Positions 26,483-35,532 are shown, counted from the first letter of the stretch. The stretch is 53,206 nucleotides of DNA from an uncultured Rhodospirillales bacterium (GCA_903823665.1 CAIJTR010000093.1:1-53206), one strand, 5' to 3'. Notes: generated by a model not told the origin, from the sequence alone. A program made the numbers and translations.

Positions 26483-27007
26483 TCACCCAGCGTGGCAAGC
26501 CATCCCAACCCCAGCGGCAAGCTTTTCATTTCGAATACGTAACATTTTGGATGTGCCAAGACGCTGCAGCCAAACCCAGCAAAAAATACGAAAACCCGAA
26601 AGCTCCACTAACATCCCAACAACGCTCCAGCCACGACGCGCAACCGCCGGCTCAGGCTTACGAACCATCCCGCCCCACTGAATGGGAATGAGCACAGCCA
26701 ACCCAAACCGCGTCACATGCCGCCACTGCACCACGCGACCGCCTTTGCCAACCCAGCCCGCACGAAGCTCGTCCTCACCCTCCCACCCATCCTCGTCATC
26801 GCGGGAAGATTCGTGGAACTCCCTGTCTGCGTAGAGCTCCTCAACAAGCAGCCAAGCCTCCAACGCCTGCCCGACTGGACGAACCATCGCCCCAATCACC
26901 AACAGTTGCATCAGAAGATTCGACTCCCCCGCCCCGCGCACAGCTCCGCCGATGAGGCAAATCAGCGCCATCAGATCAGAGGTTGCGGAACTACGAGAGC
27001 CGGTCAT
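26483..27007 (-). CDS. Hypothetical membrane protein, doubtful
   Basis: This open frame of 174 residues covers most of an otherwise gene-free 770-base stretch. It has two or three hydrophobic segments (MALICLIGGAVRGAG; LLMQLLVIGAMVRPVGQALEAWLLVEEL) and an acidic middle part (ESSRDDEDGWEGEDE). AGGAA lies about 12 bases before the ATG at 27007. I recognise no family. The 3' part is AT-richer than the surroundings, and an alternative is that this is noncoding or a decayed gene. Confidence 0.4.
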   Translation of the reverse strand: MTGSRSSATSDLMALICLIGGAVRGAGESNLLMQLLVIGAMVRPVGQALEAWLLVEELYADREFHESSRDDEDGWEGEDELRAGWVGKGGRVVQWRHVTRFGLAVLIPIQWGGMVRKPEPAVARRGWSVVGMLVELSGFRIFCWVWLQRLGTSKMLRIRNEKLAAGVGMACHAG

Positions 27008-27213
27008 TGGGAAGGGTTCCTGTGTCAGAAAATGCACTTATTTTTACGACATATAAGCGTGCTGGCTGCAAGTAAATTTAACACAGCCAACCCAGCGCCT
27101 TCGCAATGCGCACCTCATCCTGCCGCCCTTCACATTCCACGCCAACTTCACGTGGTTTGCGCATAGACCCTGTCGTGCTATGCCCTGCGGCAGCTGGCAG
27201 CACGGGACGCGAC

Positions 27214-29031
27214 ATGGACGATGACTATGCGTTTGGCGCGATCACGCGGGAGTTCGTCATGGCCCGGCCATGGCGGCTATATTCACCATTCGCTGACGTC
27301 GCATCAGATGAGCTTTGGTGCCTGCCGGATGGCCGCATCGGTGGCTACAGAAATTCTGACGAAGCAGGCTGGGTCATTGAGGATGGAGTGCTGTGCCTAA
27401 CCAGCGATGACGGTGAAGTCCGCACGAGATTCGACATCAAGCCCACCGAGACCATCCGGGTCTTGCTGCATGGGGCCTACAGGGGAATTCCGGAACTTGT
27501 GCTGACACTGGAACGGCGAGGCTGCTTTCTCAATCTGCCAGAACGTGTGATGCAATTGCAGGTCACCCACGATCTCCGCGAAGCAAGCACATCGGCCTTT
27601 GGCCTGTCATACAAGCATGTCCATGAGCTGTTTCATGGACCATCCAATGCGCCAAGGCCGCATGTCACACAGCCCGGCACTCCTTTCGATATCGCCCAAT
27701 ACATCAACCGCGAGCACGCTGCCGCAAGCTTTGCCTTTGGCATGTTGATCGGCGATGGCTGGCAGGCCGACGTCTTCACCGGGGCACCCACGCGCTGCGT
27801 GGCAACATTGACCCGCGACAATCGTGGCGAGGGCAGCAACCCAAATCTGCCGTTTTTTTACAAATTCGTCAGTGAGAACGGGCAAAGCTGGTGGGCGATT
27901 TCCCAGCATGTGACCTCTCAGATCAATATCCTCTATCTTCCAGACCAGGGCATCGCGCTCGTCCGCGGGACGCAGCCTGACATTGAAACAACGAGAACGT
28001 TGATCCGCGAGCTGGAAATTGCCGTCGATCAGTCGCACTCAAGCCCACCACCAGTACAAACCGCACCCTACATCGCCGTCCTCGACCTGATCGAAGGTCA
28101 TGGCCACCAGTTGATCAACCATCTGCCGGCCCTCCAGCGCCTGCTCGATGAAGGCGGTGGCGACAAAGTCATGGAACTTTGGATCATAGGCTCTGAGTTT
28201 TTCGGTCCAACACAGGCGATCTTCCCGGAATTCACGGGGCGCATCCGGCGCTTTGGCTCGCGCTGGCAGGTCGCTGCGGCGCTGCGAGACAGCCGCCGCC
28301 TGGGGTTTTTACTGAGCACCTACGGGCTGCCTGGAAAATTTCAAAACAGGCTCCGCTCAGTTGCCGCACAGGCAGCCCCGCGTGCCGTGAGCGCTGCGCA
28401 AGCGCGCCATCCATTGATCGCATTCACCATCCGCGGGGCGGGGCGGGTTTGCCGGAATCTGTCGGATGTTGTCGTCCAAACCGTCTCCACTTTGCTTATT
28501 GATTATCCCAATCTCGGGATCGTTCTCGATGGCTGGGTGCTCCCGGAGAGCCGTCTCTTGGCACTATCGCCACAATTTACCGCGTGGCACAGCCCGTTTT
28601 ACCGCGAAGCTCTCAATCCTGAATTTCTTGTTGCAACCAATATTCTCAATCGCCTGCCAGCAGGTGTTCTGGTACGCTGTGTTATTGGCGAGACAATGCT
28701 GACATCCGTTGCAGCCTTGTGCGACGTAGATTGCTACGTCTGCCATGTCGGCACGCTGCAGCACAAAGTTTCATTTGCCAGCAAGGCTGCAGGGGTCATC
28801 CACGGACCATCACGTCAGTTGATGCATCCCGAGCATGGCCATTTTTGTGCCGAAAGAGGCTATGCCCCGGTCATCCTATCACCTGACGCGGTTCAAGACA
28901 TCGCGGTCGTCTCGGATCGAGGCGAACGTTTCTATGACTATGTGATCACCGACATAAACGCTGTGATCGATCATGTGCGAACCATTTTACAGGGCATCGC
29001 AGGCGAGCGGATGGCCCGCGACGACATTTAG
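27214..29031 (+). CDS. Large protein of unknown function, possible glycosyltransferase-like C-terminal half
   Basis: The 605-residue protein matches no family I can name. The first 160 residues look beta-rich (RPWRLYSPFADVASDELWCL, GWVIEDGVLCLTSDDGEV). From about residue 290 alpha/beta alternation starts (YIAVLDLIEGHGHQLINHLPALQRLL). The last third (AFTIRGAGRVCRNLSDVVVQ, then a long strand-helix series, then VGTLQHKVSFASKAAGVIHGP) resembles the second Rossmann half of GT-B or GT61-type glycosyltransferases; that is inference. The ATG at 27214 follows GGGA weakly; the frame is open further upstream. Codon use is less GC-rich than neighbours, suggesting acquisition. Its TAG stop starts a palindrome-rich spacer. 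Confidence 0.7.
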   Translation: MDDDYAFGAITREFVMARPWRLYSPFADVASDELWCLPDGRIGGYRNSDEAGWVIEDGVLCLTSDDGEVRTRFDIKPTETIRVLLHGAYRGIPELVLTLERRGCFLNLPERVMQLQVTHDLREASTSAFGLSYKHVHELFHGPSNAPRPHVTQPGTPFDIAQYINREHAAASFAFGMLIGDGWQADVFTGAPTRCVATLTRDNRGEGSNPNLPFFYKFVSENGQSWWAISQHVTSQINILYLPDQGIALVRGTQPDIETTRTLIRELEIAVDQSHSSPPPVQTAPYIAVLDLIEGHGHQLINHLPALQRLLDEGGGDKVMELWIIGSEFFGPTQAIFPEFTGRIRRFGSRWQVAAALRDSRRLGFLLSTYGLPGKFQNRLRSVAAQAAPRAVSAAQARHPLIAFTIRGAGRVCRNLSDVVVQTVSTLLIDYPNLGIVLDGWVLPESRLLALSPQFTAWHSPFYREALNPEFLVATNILNRLPAGVLVRCVIGETMLTSVAALCDVDCYVCHVGTLQHKVSFASKAAGVIHGPSRQLMHPEHGHFCAERGYAPVILSPDAVQDIAVVSDRGERFYDYVITDINAVIDHVRTILQGIAGERMARDDI

Positions 29032-29254
29032 AGCGTGACGCCCGGAGGTGAAAACACCGGAGGCCTTAAACACGGCCCCCCAAAAAAACAGCTAGCGCAT
29101 GTTTGGACCAGATGGAATCATCCGGCCGAAGGTTCGTGCTCTAGAAATGTATGATTCTTGAGCAACTTAGCCGCGATCACATTGAACCAAGCGGGTTCAA
29201 TATAATCGGGCGTTGCTTTGGCAGCCTGATGCGTTTCAGCCGAAACGCATCAGG
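29030..29254. repeat. Palindrome-rich intergenic region
   Basis: This 223-base convergent spacer contains several short inverted repeats. One is GGTG-AAAA-CACC near 29048; another, at 29181-29201, pairs ATTGAACC with GGTTCAAT. The left part begins AGAGC at the upstream stop codon and a GTGCTCT occurs about 100 bases later, a layout like other stop-linked palindromes in the window. No small gene is supported here. Confidence 0.45.
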
Positions 29255-29256
29255 CT
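29223..29256. terminator. Perfect 15-bp hairpin between convergent genes
   Basis: AGCCTGATGCGTTTC (29223-29237) pairs perfectly with GAAACGCATCAGGCT (29242-29256) around a four-base AGCC loop. The hairpin includes the last bases of the M81 peptidase gene with its TAG stop. It is suitable as a bidirectional terminator or mRNA 3' stabiliser, though no clear T-tract follows. Confidence 0.6.
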
Positions 29257-30742
29257 AACCCGCATTCGCCATCGGCCGCAGCCTCAATCCCGCCCGCAAA
29301 TGCTTGAACGGCAGCAACGCCGGGTCCGCAATCACCGGCCCAGGTGCCGCCGCCACAATCACCTCGGCTGCAATCGGCTGGAAATCCGCCCTGAAATGCA
29401 CCGACGACTTCAACGCCAAAATCCGGCACGACGAAGGCTCAATCCCCACATGCCGAACCAGTGACTGATCCAATGCCTGCATCTTGCGAGACACCACAAT
29501 CACCTGCACGCCCGACGAAACGCGGATCAGCGCCGAAGGTCCCAAATCGGCAGGATTGCCCGCAGCCATCGGCCCGGTGCCCACAAACCGCCCATCCGTC
29601 AGCTTCTCAACGTGCGCCTGCACCACCAGCGGCACCCCATCAGACTTGCCACCCAGCGCCAGAGAAACCGAAGCCCCCTCCCCCGCCGCATGAAGCAAAG
29701 CCGCACTCTCAGCGTCATTGATCAGCGCAAAAACCGCCCCCTGCGCATTCTGCCGGATCAACTCAGCCAACAGCCCAGTGGTATCCCCATGCCCACCACC
29801 GCCCGGATTGTCCTGCGTGTCGGCAATCACCACCGGCCCCGCAGCCTGATTGCGCATGGCATGCGCCACCGCCTCATCGGCCTGCATCACCGCCCCCATA
29901 AACGACGCCTCACGATCCGTGATGAACTGCCACAGCCCATCCACCGCCGCATCGGCCTGCGCCTGCGTCTCGCCATACGCCGCCACCGCAACACCGCAGC
30001 CATCGAAATCCGCATACGGAAAGCCAAAGCAGAACGCGAGTTCCGCCACGCCATGCGCCACCGCCATCTCCGTCCGAGCATCCGCCACCGGCTTCATCGG
30101 CGGGAACATCGTGCATTGATTGGGCAGCGGAATGAGGAAATCCACCTGCCGAAACGCCCGCGCCCACGGCTTGCCGTGCGCAATCCGCTCCAGCAGCAGC
30201 GTCATCGCCTGCGCGCCAGCCTGCCGCATATCCACATGCGGATAGGTCCGGAACGGCACCAGCGCATCACACCGGTCCACCATCGCCCGCGTCAGGTTGC
30301 AGTGCGGATCAAGCGAGATGGTGAGCGGAATATCGCCCATAATCGCCCGCACCCGGCGCAGCAACTCGCCCTCCATATCCGGAAAACTATCCGCCACGGC
30401 GGCACCATGCAGATCAAGGTAGACGCCATCGAGCGCCCCCTCATCCAGCGCGCGAGACAACCCGGCACAGATCAGGCCAGAAATCCGCTCAAACGCCTCA
30501 TCCTGCACCGGCCCCGCCGGATTGGCGAAACACCAAGCCAGCGGCAACAGTTGCGCATCGCCCGCCGCCTCAATCGCACCGGCAATCGGAACCGAAGTCC
30601 CGCGCACCGCATCGAACAACGCAGGCCCGCTCACCAGCCCGGGAAAACCCCCGGGCTTCACGAAATCCGCATAGCGCGTCGGCATTGGCGCGAAGGAGTG
30701 GCTCTCATGCAGAAAGCCACCCACCGCAATCCGCAGCGTCAC
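29255..30742 (-). CDS. M81 family metallopeptidase (MlrC-like)
   Basis: The 495-residue protein has the two-domain MlrC layout. The N-terminal DUF1485 part contains VGGFLHESHSFAP, VYLDLHGAAVADSFPDMEGEL, ISLDPHCNLT and FRTYPHVDMRQAG with likely metal ligands. The C-terminal domain includes DTQDNPGGGGHGDTTGLL. MlrC finishes linear microcystin breakdown in sphingomonads, but most relatives have unknown amide substrates. The GTG at 30742 overlaps the stop of the upstream binding-protein gene (GTGA), so peptide uptake and hydrolysis are probably linked. Confidence 0.9.
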   Translation of the reverse strand: MTLRIAVGGFLHESHSFAPMPTRYADFVKPGGFPGLVSGPALFDAVRGTSVPIAGAIEAAGDAQLLPLAWCFANPAGPVQDEAFERISGLICAGLSRALDEGALDGVYLDLHGAAVADSFPDMEGELLRRVRAIMGDIPLTISLDPHCNLTRAMVDRCDALVPFRTYPHVDMRQAGAQAMTLLLERIAHGKPWARAFRQVDFLIPLPNQCTMFPPMKPVADARTEMAVAHGVAELAFCFGFPYADFDGCGVAVAAYGETQAQADAAVDGLWQFITDREASFMGAVMQADEAVAHAMRNQAAGPVVIADTQDNPGGGGHGDTTGLLAELIRQNAQGAVFALINDAESAALLHAAGEGASVSLALGGKSDGVPLVVQAHVEKLTDGRFVGTGPMAAGNPADLGPSALIRVSSGVQVIVVSRKMQALDQSLVRHVGIEPSSCRILALKSSVHFRADFQPIAAEVIVAAAPGPVIADPALLPFKHLRAGLRLRPMANAG

Positions 30743-32325
30743 GCCGCCACCGGCTTCACGCCCCACATCAGCACCGTGCCGGACTTGATCAGCCCAGTGA
30801 TGCTGGTGCGATAGGCGGTCGGGTTGAAGAACATGCCGGTTGGCAGGAACGGCACCTCCTCAATCGCCAAAAGCTGCATCTGCTTGGCGATTTCCTGCTG
30901 CCCGGCCAGCGTCGGCGCATCGAACCACTGGTTACGCAGCGCCTCCATCTTCTCGCTCTTGGCCCAGCCGAACCAGCCATCGATGCCGTTCTCGCGCATC
31001 GGCTGGCTGTTGCCCGGGCTGGTCGTCGAAAGGCCCGCCCAGGTGGTGCAGAACATATCCCAGCCGCCCTGCGCCGATGGCTCCTTCTTCGCCCGGCGTG
31101 AAATCAACGTGCCCCAATCCATCGAGGCATATTTCACATTGAGCCCCATATCCTTCATCAACTGATTGACCACCTGCGCCGTCGCCAGCAGAACCGGCTG
31201 ATCGGTGGGGGCCATCAGCACGATCTCTTCGCCCTTATAGCCGCTCTCAGCCACCAGCTTGCGCGCCAGCGCCATGTCGCGCTTGCCGAGCAACACATCC
31301 ATGCCCGCACCGGTCGCAAACGGCGAGCCCGACGTGTAGAACCCGGCATCGGCGCGCCCAAGCTTCCCGGCCAGATCGCCATAAGCTGCCTGGATGATGT
31401 CGTTTTGATCCAGTGCTGGAATAAACGCCTGGCGCAGCTTCAAATTGTTGAACGGCGCGTTCAGATGATTGAAGCGCATCACGCCCAGGCTGCCCAGCGG
31501 GTCCAGCACCTCCGTGCGGATCGCCGGGTTTTTCAGCAGATTGGGGATGAGATCGGGCAGTGGCTGCTCATACCAATCCACCTCGCCGCGCTGCAAAGCC
31601 GCCGAGGCCGTTGCCGGGTCAGGAATGATCTTGAACTCAACCCGGTCGAAATACGCGATCTTGCCACCGGCCCACATGCTCGGCGCTTCCTGCCGCGGCA
31701 CATATTTCTCGTTGCGTACATAGGCCACCGACGCACCGCTCACATACTCATCCGGCAGATACCGGAACGGGCCGGAGCCCACGATCTCACTGATCTGGGT
31801 AAATGCGTCAGTCTTGGCGATGCGTTCCGGCATGATGAAGCAGCCCTCGCCGCCCAGCACATAGGTCAGCAAGGGAAAACGCTGCTTCAGCCGGAATTGC
31901 AGCCGCTTGTCATCCAGCGCCACCAGCTCATTGGTGCGCGACATCAGCGTGCCGCCCATCGGGTTGCGCTTGGACCAGCGCATGATGCTCTGCACACAAT
32001 CCGCCGCCCGCACTGGCACGCCATCGGTGAAGGTCAGCCCGTCGCGCAGCGTGATGGTAAAGGTCAGCCCGTCGGCCGATTCCTCATGCCCCGCCGCCAT
32101 CTGCGGATGCGGCACCAGCTTCTCGTCCAAGCCATATAGCAAGTCCCACACCATATAGCCGTGGATAAATGCCACGGTGGCCGAGGTCCAAATCGGGTCC
32201 AGGCTGGAGAGGTTGGCCTGCGGAACGAACTTCAACACCTTCGCCGGTTGCGCGATCGACGGCCGCGCCAAAGTAGCCCCAAGTGCCGCCGCCGCTCCGC
32301 CGATCAGAACATTCCTGCGCTTCAT
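30739..32325 (-). CDS. ABC transporter substrate-binding protein, oligopeptide/nickel type (SBP_bac_5)
   Basis: The 528-residue periplasmic protein begins with a basic-hydrophobic signal (KRRNVLIGGAAAALGATL, cleavage probably after SIA). It then has the DppA/OppA pattern, including LKFVPQANLSSLDPIWTS, LTFTITLRDGLTFTDGVPV and GSGPFRYLPDEY. It should bind a peptide-like or other hydrophilic ligand. No permease or ATPase genes follow; the next gene is an M81 peptidase, overlapped by four bases. It may therefore feed a transporter encoded elsewhere. Confidence 0.9.
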   Translation of the reverse strand: MKRRNVLIGGAAAALGATLARPSIAQPAKVLKFVPQANLSSLDPIWTSATVAFIHGYMVWDLLYGLDEKLVPHPQMAAGHEESADGLTFTITLRDGLTFTDGVPVRAADCVQSIMRWSKRNPMGGTLMSRTNELVALDDKRLQFRLKQRFPLLTYVLGGEGCFIMPERIAKTDAFTQISEIVGSGPFRYLPDEYVSGASVAYVRNEKYVPRQEAPSMWAGGKIAYFDRVEFKIIPDPATASAALQRGEVDWYEQPLPDLIPNLLKNPAIRTEVLDPLGSLGVMRFNHLNAPFNNLKLRQAFIPALDQNDIIQAAYGDLAGKLGRADAGFYTSGSPFATGAGMDVLLGKRDMALARKLVAESGYKGEEIVLMAPTDQPVLLATAQVVNQLMKDMGLNVKYASMDWGTLISRRAKKEPSAQGGWDMFCTTWAGLSTTSPGNSQPMRENGIDGWFGWAKSEKMEALRNQWFDAPTLAGQQEIAKQMQLLAIEEVPFLPTGMFFNPTAYRTSITGLIKSGTVLMWGVKPVAA

Positions 32326-32375
32326 GTCCGCCCCCTTGCTACTGGTGAAAACTTAGTTAAGCGTGTCAGCAAAAA

Positions 32376-33515
32376 TCACGCCAGGGCCGCCTTCCATTCG
32401 CCCAACTTCGGCGCAGCAGAACGCAAGCCCGGGCGCTCCCCGTCGATGGAAAGCGGTAACCCGGTCAGCGTAAAACTTTCACCGGGCACGGTTTGAATAA
32501 GGCCCAGCGCCTGCACCTGCTCCTGCGCCAAAGCCTCCGTCACGCTGTGAATAGGCGAACACGGCACACCCACGGCACCAATCCGTTCAACCCAATGGCT
32601 GCGTGGCTGTGTCAGAAGCCGCGCGTTCAGCAAATCATTTAACGCGCAACGATGCTGCAGCCGCGTGCGGTTGGTGACAAAACGCGGATCACGCGGCCAA
32701 TCCGGCATCTCAATCGCCGCACACAGCTTGGCGAACAACCGGTCATTGCCAACGCAGATCAACAACGGCCCATCCGCCGCATCGAACGCCTCATAGGGCG
32801 CGAAATCCGGATGGCCGGAACGGTGCCGTTGCGGCTCCTGCCCCTGGTTCATCAACGCGTCAATCTTCTGCGCGCCCCAGCTCAGCGCTGTCTCCAGCAG
32901 CGACACATTCACCACACCGCCGCGCCCGGTGCTGTGCCGCCGCTGCAAAAGCGACAATGCGCCTATCACCGCCCACATGCCCGTGCCCTGATCACACAAC
33001 GACGCCCCCATGCGGATCGGCGGATCATCCTGTCCGCCATTGATGCTGGAAAGCCCGCTATAGGCCTGCAACAACGGCTCATACCCCGGCCGCAGCCGAT
33101 CCGGCCCAACATGGCCGAACGCACCCATCTCACAATAAATCAGCCGGGGATGCCCCGCACACATCGAGGCACCATCAATGCCCAACTGCTCCACCACGCC
33201 AGGGCGAAGATTATGCACCAGAACATCAGCGGTGGCGGCGAGTTCATGCAGCACCGCCACACCCGCCTCAGACTTCAGATCAATCGCCAGCGAACGCTTA
33301 CCCCGGTTGAACACCTGAAATATCAGCGAATCATCATTGTGAAACGCAACGCCCATACGACGCCCATCATCGCCACCTTCGGCGCGCTCAATCTTGATCA
33401 CCTCAGCCCCAAGGTCGGCGAAAATTGCCCCGGCGAACGGGCCGGCCAGCACTTGGCCAAGTTCGAGAACGCGCAAGCCGGACAGTACGTGCGCAGCAGA
33501 TGTGGCACTCGTCAT
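32376..33515 (-). CDS. Family III (CaiB/BaiF) CoA-transferase
   Basis: The 379-residue protein begins LSGLRVLELGQVLAGPFAGAIFADLGAEVIKIE, with NRGKRSLAIDLKS and D175 in SLCDQGTGM at the catalytic aspartate position. It is only distantly similar to the CoA-transferase at 23928. The acid substrate is unknown. It lies 50 bases upstream of the binding-protein/M81 unit on the same strand. The ATG at 33515 is chosen because the preceding open frame shows no family features. Confidence 0.88.
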   Translation of the reverse strand: MTSATSAAHVLSGLRVLELGQVLAGPFAGAIFADLGAEVIKIERAEGGDDGRRMGVAFHNDDSLIFQVFNRGKRSLAIDLKSEAGVAVLHELAATADVLVHNLRPGVVEQLGIDGASMCAGHPRLIYCEMGAFGHVGPDRLRPGYEPLLQAYSGLSSINGGQDDPPIRMGASLCDQGTGMWAVIGALSLLQRRHSTGRGGVVNVSLLETALSWGAQKIDALMNQGQEPQRHRSGHPDFAPYEAFDAADGPLLICVGNDRLFAKLCAAIEMPDWPRDPRFVTNRTRLQHRCALNDLLNARLLTQPRSHWVERIGAVGVPCSPIHSVTEALAQEQVQALGLIQTVPGESFTLTGLPLSIDGERPGLRSAAPKLGEWKAALA

Positions 33516-33744
33516 GCCAAGGCAGCCCGCGTCTTGTTCTCCCCGACCATCATTCAATCCTCCCGTTATCCCTCTTGGTGCCGACTCTCCTCGTTTCTGG
33601 CCCGGGTGAAAAGAGCCGGGTTGTGAACCTGTCCGGTCACAGAATGGCGAGGCCGCGTTCGGGGGAATTGCGGTCTTCGCCAAACACCGCATATCCTCGG
33701 CATCAGAGGGTTGAAGCCCCCGCACCAGAACGTCAGGAAACACC

Positions 33745-34107
33745 ATGTGCTGCCTGTTCCGCTCGCAAGATCCTGCCAGCTACGCGGCCGAAACCCGCGC
33801 TGTGCGCCTGCACGGCCACGCCACCTCCATCCGGCTTGAGGCGGCCTTCTGGGACATTCTCGAAGAGATCGCCCGCAAGGAGGAAATGTCGGTCGCCCGC
33901 TTCATCGGCGTCCTGCACGACGAGGTGCTCGCCCAGCAGAACGAAATCGCCAATCTCGCCTCCTTCCTTCGTGTCACATGCCTGCATTATCTACGCCACC
34001 AAGACCTGCACGCCGAACAGGTGGCCCAGCGTCTGAGACGCAAAGATGCGCCCGAAAAAACGATGACAGCGAGAGAAATGCGAGAAAAAATCGCCGTCGT
34101 AGCCTGA
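33745..34107 (+). CDS. Ribbon-helix-helix domain protein (RHH_4 type)
   Basis: The 120-residue protein carries a ribbon-helix-helix segment: a strand with TSIRLEAAFW, then ILEEIARKEEMSVARFIGVLHDEV. The C-terminal part is helical and basic (AEQVAQRLRRKDAPEKTMTAREMREK). Such proteins are presumed DNA-binding, but targets of this type are unknown. It lies 65 bases upstream of the cytochrome c/GMC dehydrogenase unit on the same strand and could regulate it. A shorter paralogue is encoded at 46114-46335. Confidence 0.8.
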   Translation: MCCLFRSQDPASYAAETRAVRLHGHATSIRLEAAFWDILEEIARKEEMSVARFIGVLHDEVLAQQNEIANLASFLRVTCLHYLRHQDLHAEQVAQRLRRKDAPEKTMTAREMREKIAVVA

Positions 34108-34142
34108 TACTACCGGCCTCAGGCGGGCACTCGGTAGCTTTC

Positions 34143-34159
34143 TCTTACCAAAAGTAAGA
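34143..34159 (+). promoter_or_regulatory. Small hairpin just upstream of the cytochrome c gene
   Basis: TCTTAC and GTAAGA form a perfect 6-bp stem around a CAAAA loop, ending a few bases before the GGAGGA ribosome-binding site. It may be an operator half-site pair or an mRNA hairpin affecting translation. Short stems of this size arise by chance, so support is modest. Confidence 0.35.
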
Positions 34160-34172
34160 CGGAGGAAACCGG

Positions 34173-34565
34173 GTGATCCGACTGACGCAGGCCATAAGCC
34201 TCGCGGTGACGTATTTTCTGTCCGTCTCGTGTGCCCACGCCCAATTCAACATCCCTGCCCCCGCCAAGCCGGATGGTGCCACGCTGTTCACCCGCCAATG
34301 CGGCACGTGCCACGTGGTCACCGCCGATGGTGGCCCGCGCCAAGGCCCCAACCTCGCCGGTGTGTTTGGCCGCAAAGCAGGCTCGTTGCCCGGCTTCACC
34401 TATGTTGGCGATTACGCATCCGCCGACATCGTATGGAGCGAAACCACGCTCGACACGTACCTGACCAATCCCCAGGCCATGGTGAAGGGCTCCATCATGG
34501 CCTACCGCCAGGCGGACCCAGACATCCGCCAAACCATCATCACCTGGTTGCGGGAGCAGCATTAA
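34173..34565 (+). CDS. Periplasmic class I cytochrome c
   Basis: The 130-residue protein has a cleavable signal (hydrophobic core about residues 7-19, cleavage after AHA) and one haem site C43-G-T-C46-H47. QGPNLAGVFGRKAGSLPGFTY is typical of mitochondrial-type cytochromes, and a methionine in MVKGSIMAY is the likely distal ligand. It heads an operon containing a Tat-leader small subunit and a GMC dehydrogenase, so it is the probable electron acceptor. The GTG start has GGAGGA six bases upstream. Confidence 0.88.
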   Translation: MIRLTQAISLAVTYFLSVSCAHAQFNIPAPAKPDGATLFTRQCGTCHVVTADGGPRQGPNLAGVFGRKAGSLPGFTYVGDYASADIVWSETTLDTYLTNPQAMVKGSIMAYRQADPDIRQTIITWLREQH

Positions 34566-34960
34566 TGGCCAAACCCATCCATTCGATGATCCGTGTGGCC
34601 GACGAAGCCCGCGCCGTTGATTTCTACAGCCGCGCCTTCGGCATGAAGGTGGCAACAAGGCTGGCCTTTGAAAGCTTCACCCTCGTCTACCTCAAATCCG
34701 ATGAGGATGATTTCGAGCTTGAACTGACCATCAATCTCGACCGCACCGAGCCCTACACGCACGGTGACGCCTACGGCCACATCGCCTTCGTGGTGGACGA
34801 TCTCGACGCCGAACATGCCCGCTTTGAACATGAAAAATTGCAGCCCAATCCGGTGAAGGAATTTCACCGTGACGGCGCATTGCTGGCGAAGTTCTTCTTC
34901 GTCACCGACCCCGACGGCTACCGGATCGAAGTGCTGCAAAAACACGGCCGGTATCGCTAA
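34565..34960 (+). CDS. gloA: VOC/glyoxalase I family protein
   Basis: The 131-residue protein has the lactoylglutathione lyase layout: HSMIRVADEARAVDFYSRAFGMKV, LELTINLDR, YGHIAFVVDDLDA and FFVTDPDGYRIEVLQ. H6, E73-like, H90-like and E127-like residues are at expected metal positions. GloA detoxifies methylglyoxal with glutathione, though VOC proteins have varied roles. Its ATG shares one base with the cytochrome stop codon (TAATG), placing it inside a dehydrogenase operon. This suggests it handles a reactive carbonyl formed by that pathway. The gene symbol is tentative. Confidence 0.75.
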   Translation: MAKPIHSMIRVADEARAVDFYSRAFGMKVATRLAFESFTLVYLKSDEDDFELELTINLDRTEPYTHGDAYGHIAFVVDDLDAEHARFEHEKLQPNPVKEFHRDGALLAKFFFVTDPDGYRIEVLQKHGRYR

Positions 34961-34989
34961 ACACCTGAACCAAGCAGGAGGAAATCAAA

Positions 34990-35532
34990 ATGAAAACCAT
35001 CGACAAGCCAGAACAGATCGGACGGCGCGGCTTCCTCGCCGCCACCGCCGCAGCCCCTGCCGCCGCCAGTCTCATCGTCGGCATATCAGCTGACGCCGCC
35101 TGGGCGCAGGAAGCCAAAAACCTCACGCCGCACGCCATGGCAACGCTGGTCAAAGCCGCGCGTGACATCTTCCCGCACGACCATCTGGCCGACAAATACT
35201 ACGTCGCCGCCTGCGCCGCGTATGACGCACTGGCCGCCGACGCCGGCAAAAAAGCCATGCTGATGGACGGCGTCGCTCGCCTCGATGAAGACGCAGCCGC
35301 CAAGTTCAAAGCCGCCAACTATCTCGCGCTCAACTGGGAAGCCGATCGCGTCGCCATCCTGCAGGGCATCGCCCACACGCCGTTCTTCGCCAAGCTCCGC
35401 TCTGACCTTGTTGTCACGCTCTACAACCAAAAGGAGCTCTGGCCGAAATTCGGCTACGAGGGCGCCTCAGCCGACAAGGGCGGCTACATCAACCGCGGCT
35501 TTGCCGACATCGACTGGCTGCCAACAACGTAG
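34990..35532 (+). CDS. Tat-exported small subunit of a GMC dehydrogenase (gluconate 2-dehydrogenase subunit 3-like)
   Basis: The 180-residue protein opens with a twin-arginine signal, GRRGFLAATAAAPAAASLIVG, with likely cleavage after AWA. The mature part resembles gluconate 2-dehydrogenase subunit 3 (AARDIFPHDHLADKYY). In known FAD-glucose and gluconate dehydrogenases this subunit carries the leaderless GMC flavoprotein through the Tat system. The GMC gene follows at 35626 and has no signal, in keeping with that model. The TAG stop begins a palindrome. Confidence 0.85.
   Translation: MKTIDKPEQIGRRGFLAATAAAPAAASLIVGISADAAWAQEAKNLTPHAMATLVKAARDIFPHDHLADKYYVAACAAYDALAADAGKKAMLMDGVARLDEDAAAKFKAANYLALNWEADRVAILQGIAHTPFFAKLRSDLVVTLYNQKELWPKFGYEGASADKGGYINRGFADIDWLPTT

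Noticed and set aside
29030-29256. Possible insertion-sequence ends or a small mobile element
   Set aside because: Several palindromes are present but there is no transposase frame, no pair of matching terminal repeats and no target duplication visible.
32376-33515. Loss of the catalytic aspartate in the second CoA-transferase (RPGYEPLLQ)
   Set aside because: The glutamate there is not the catalytic position. The true aspartate is D175 in SLCDQGTGM and it is present.
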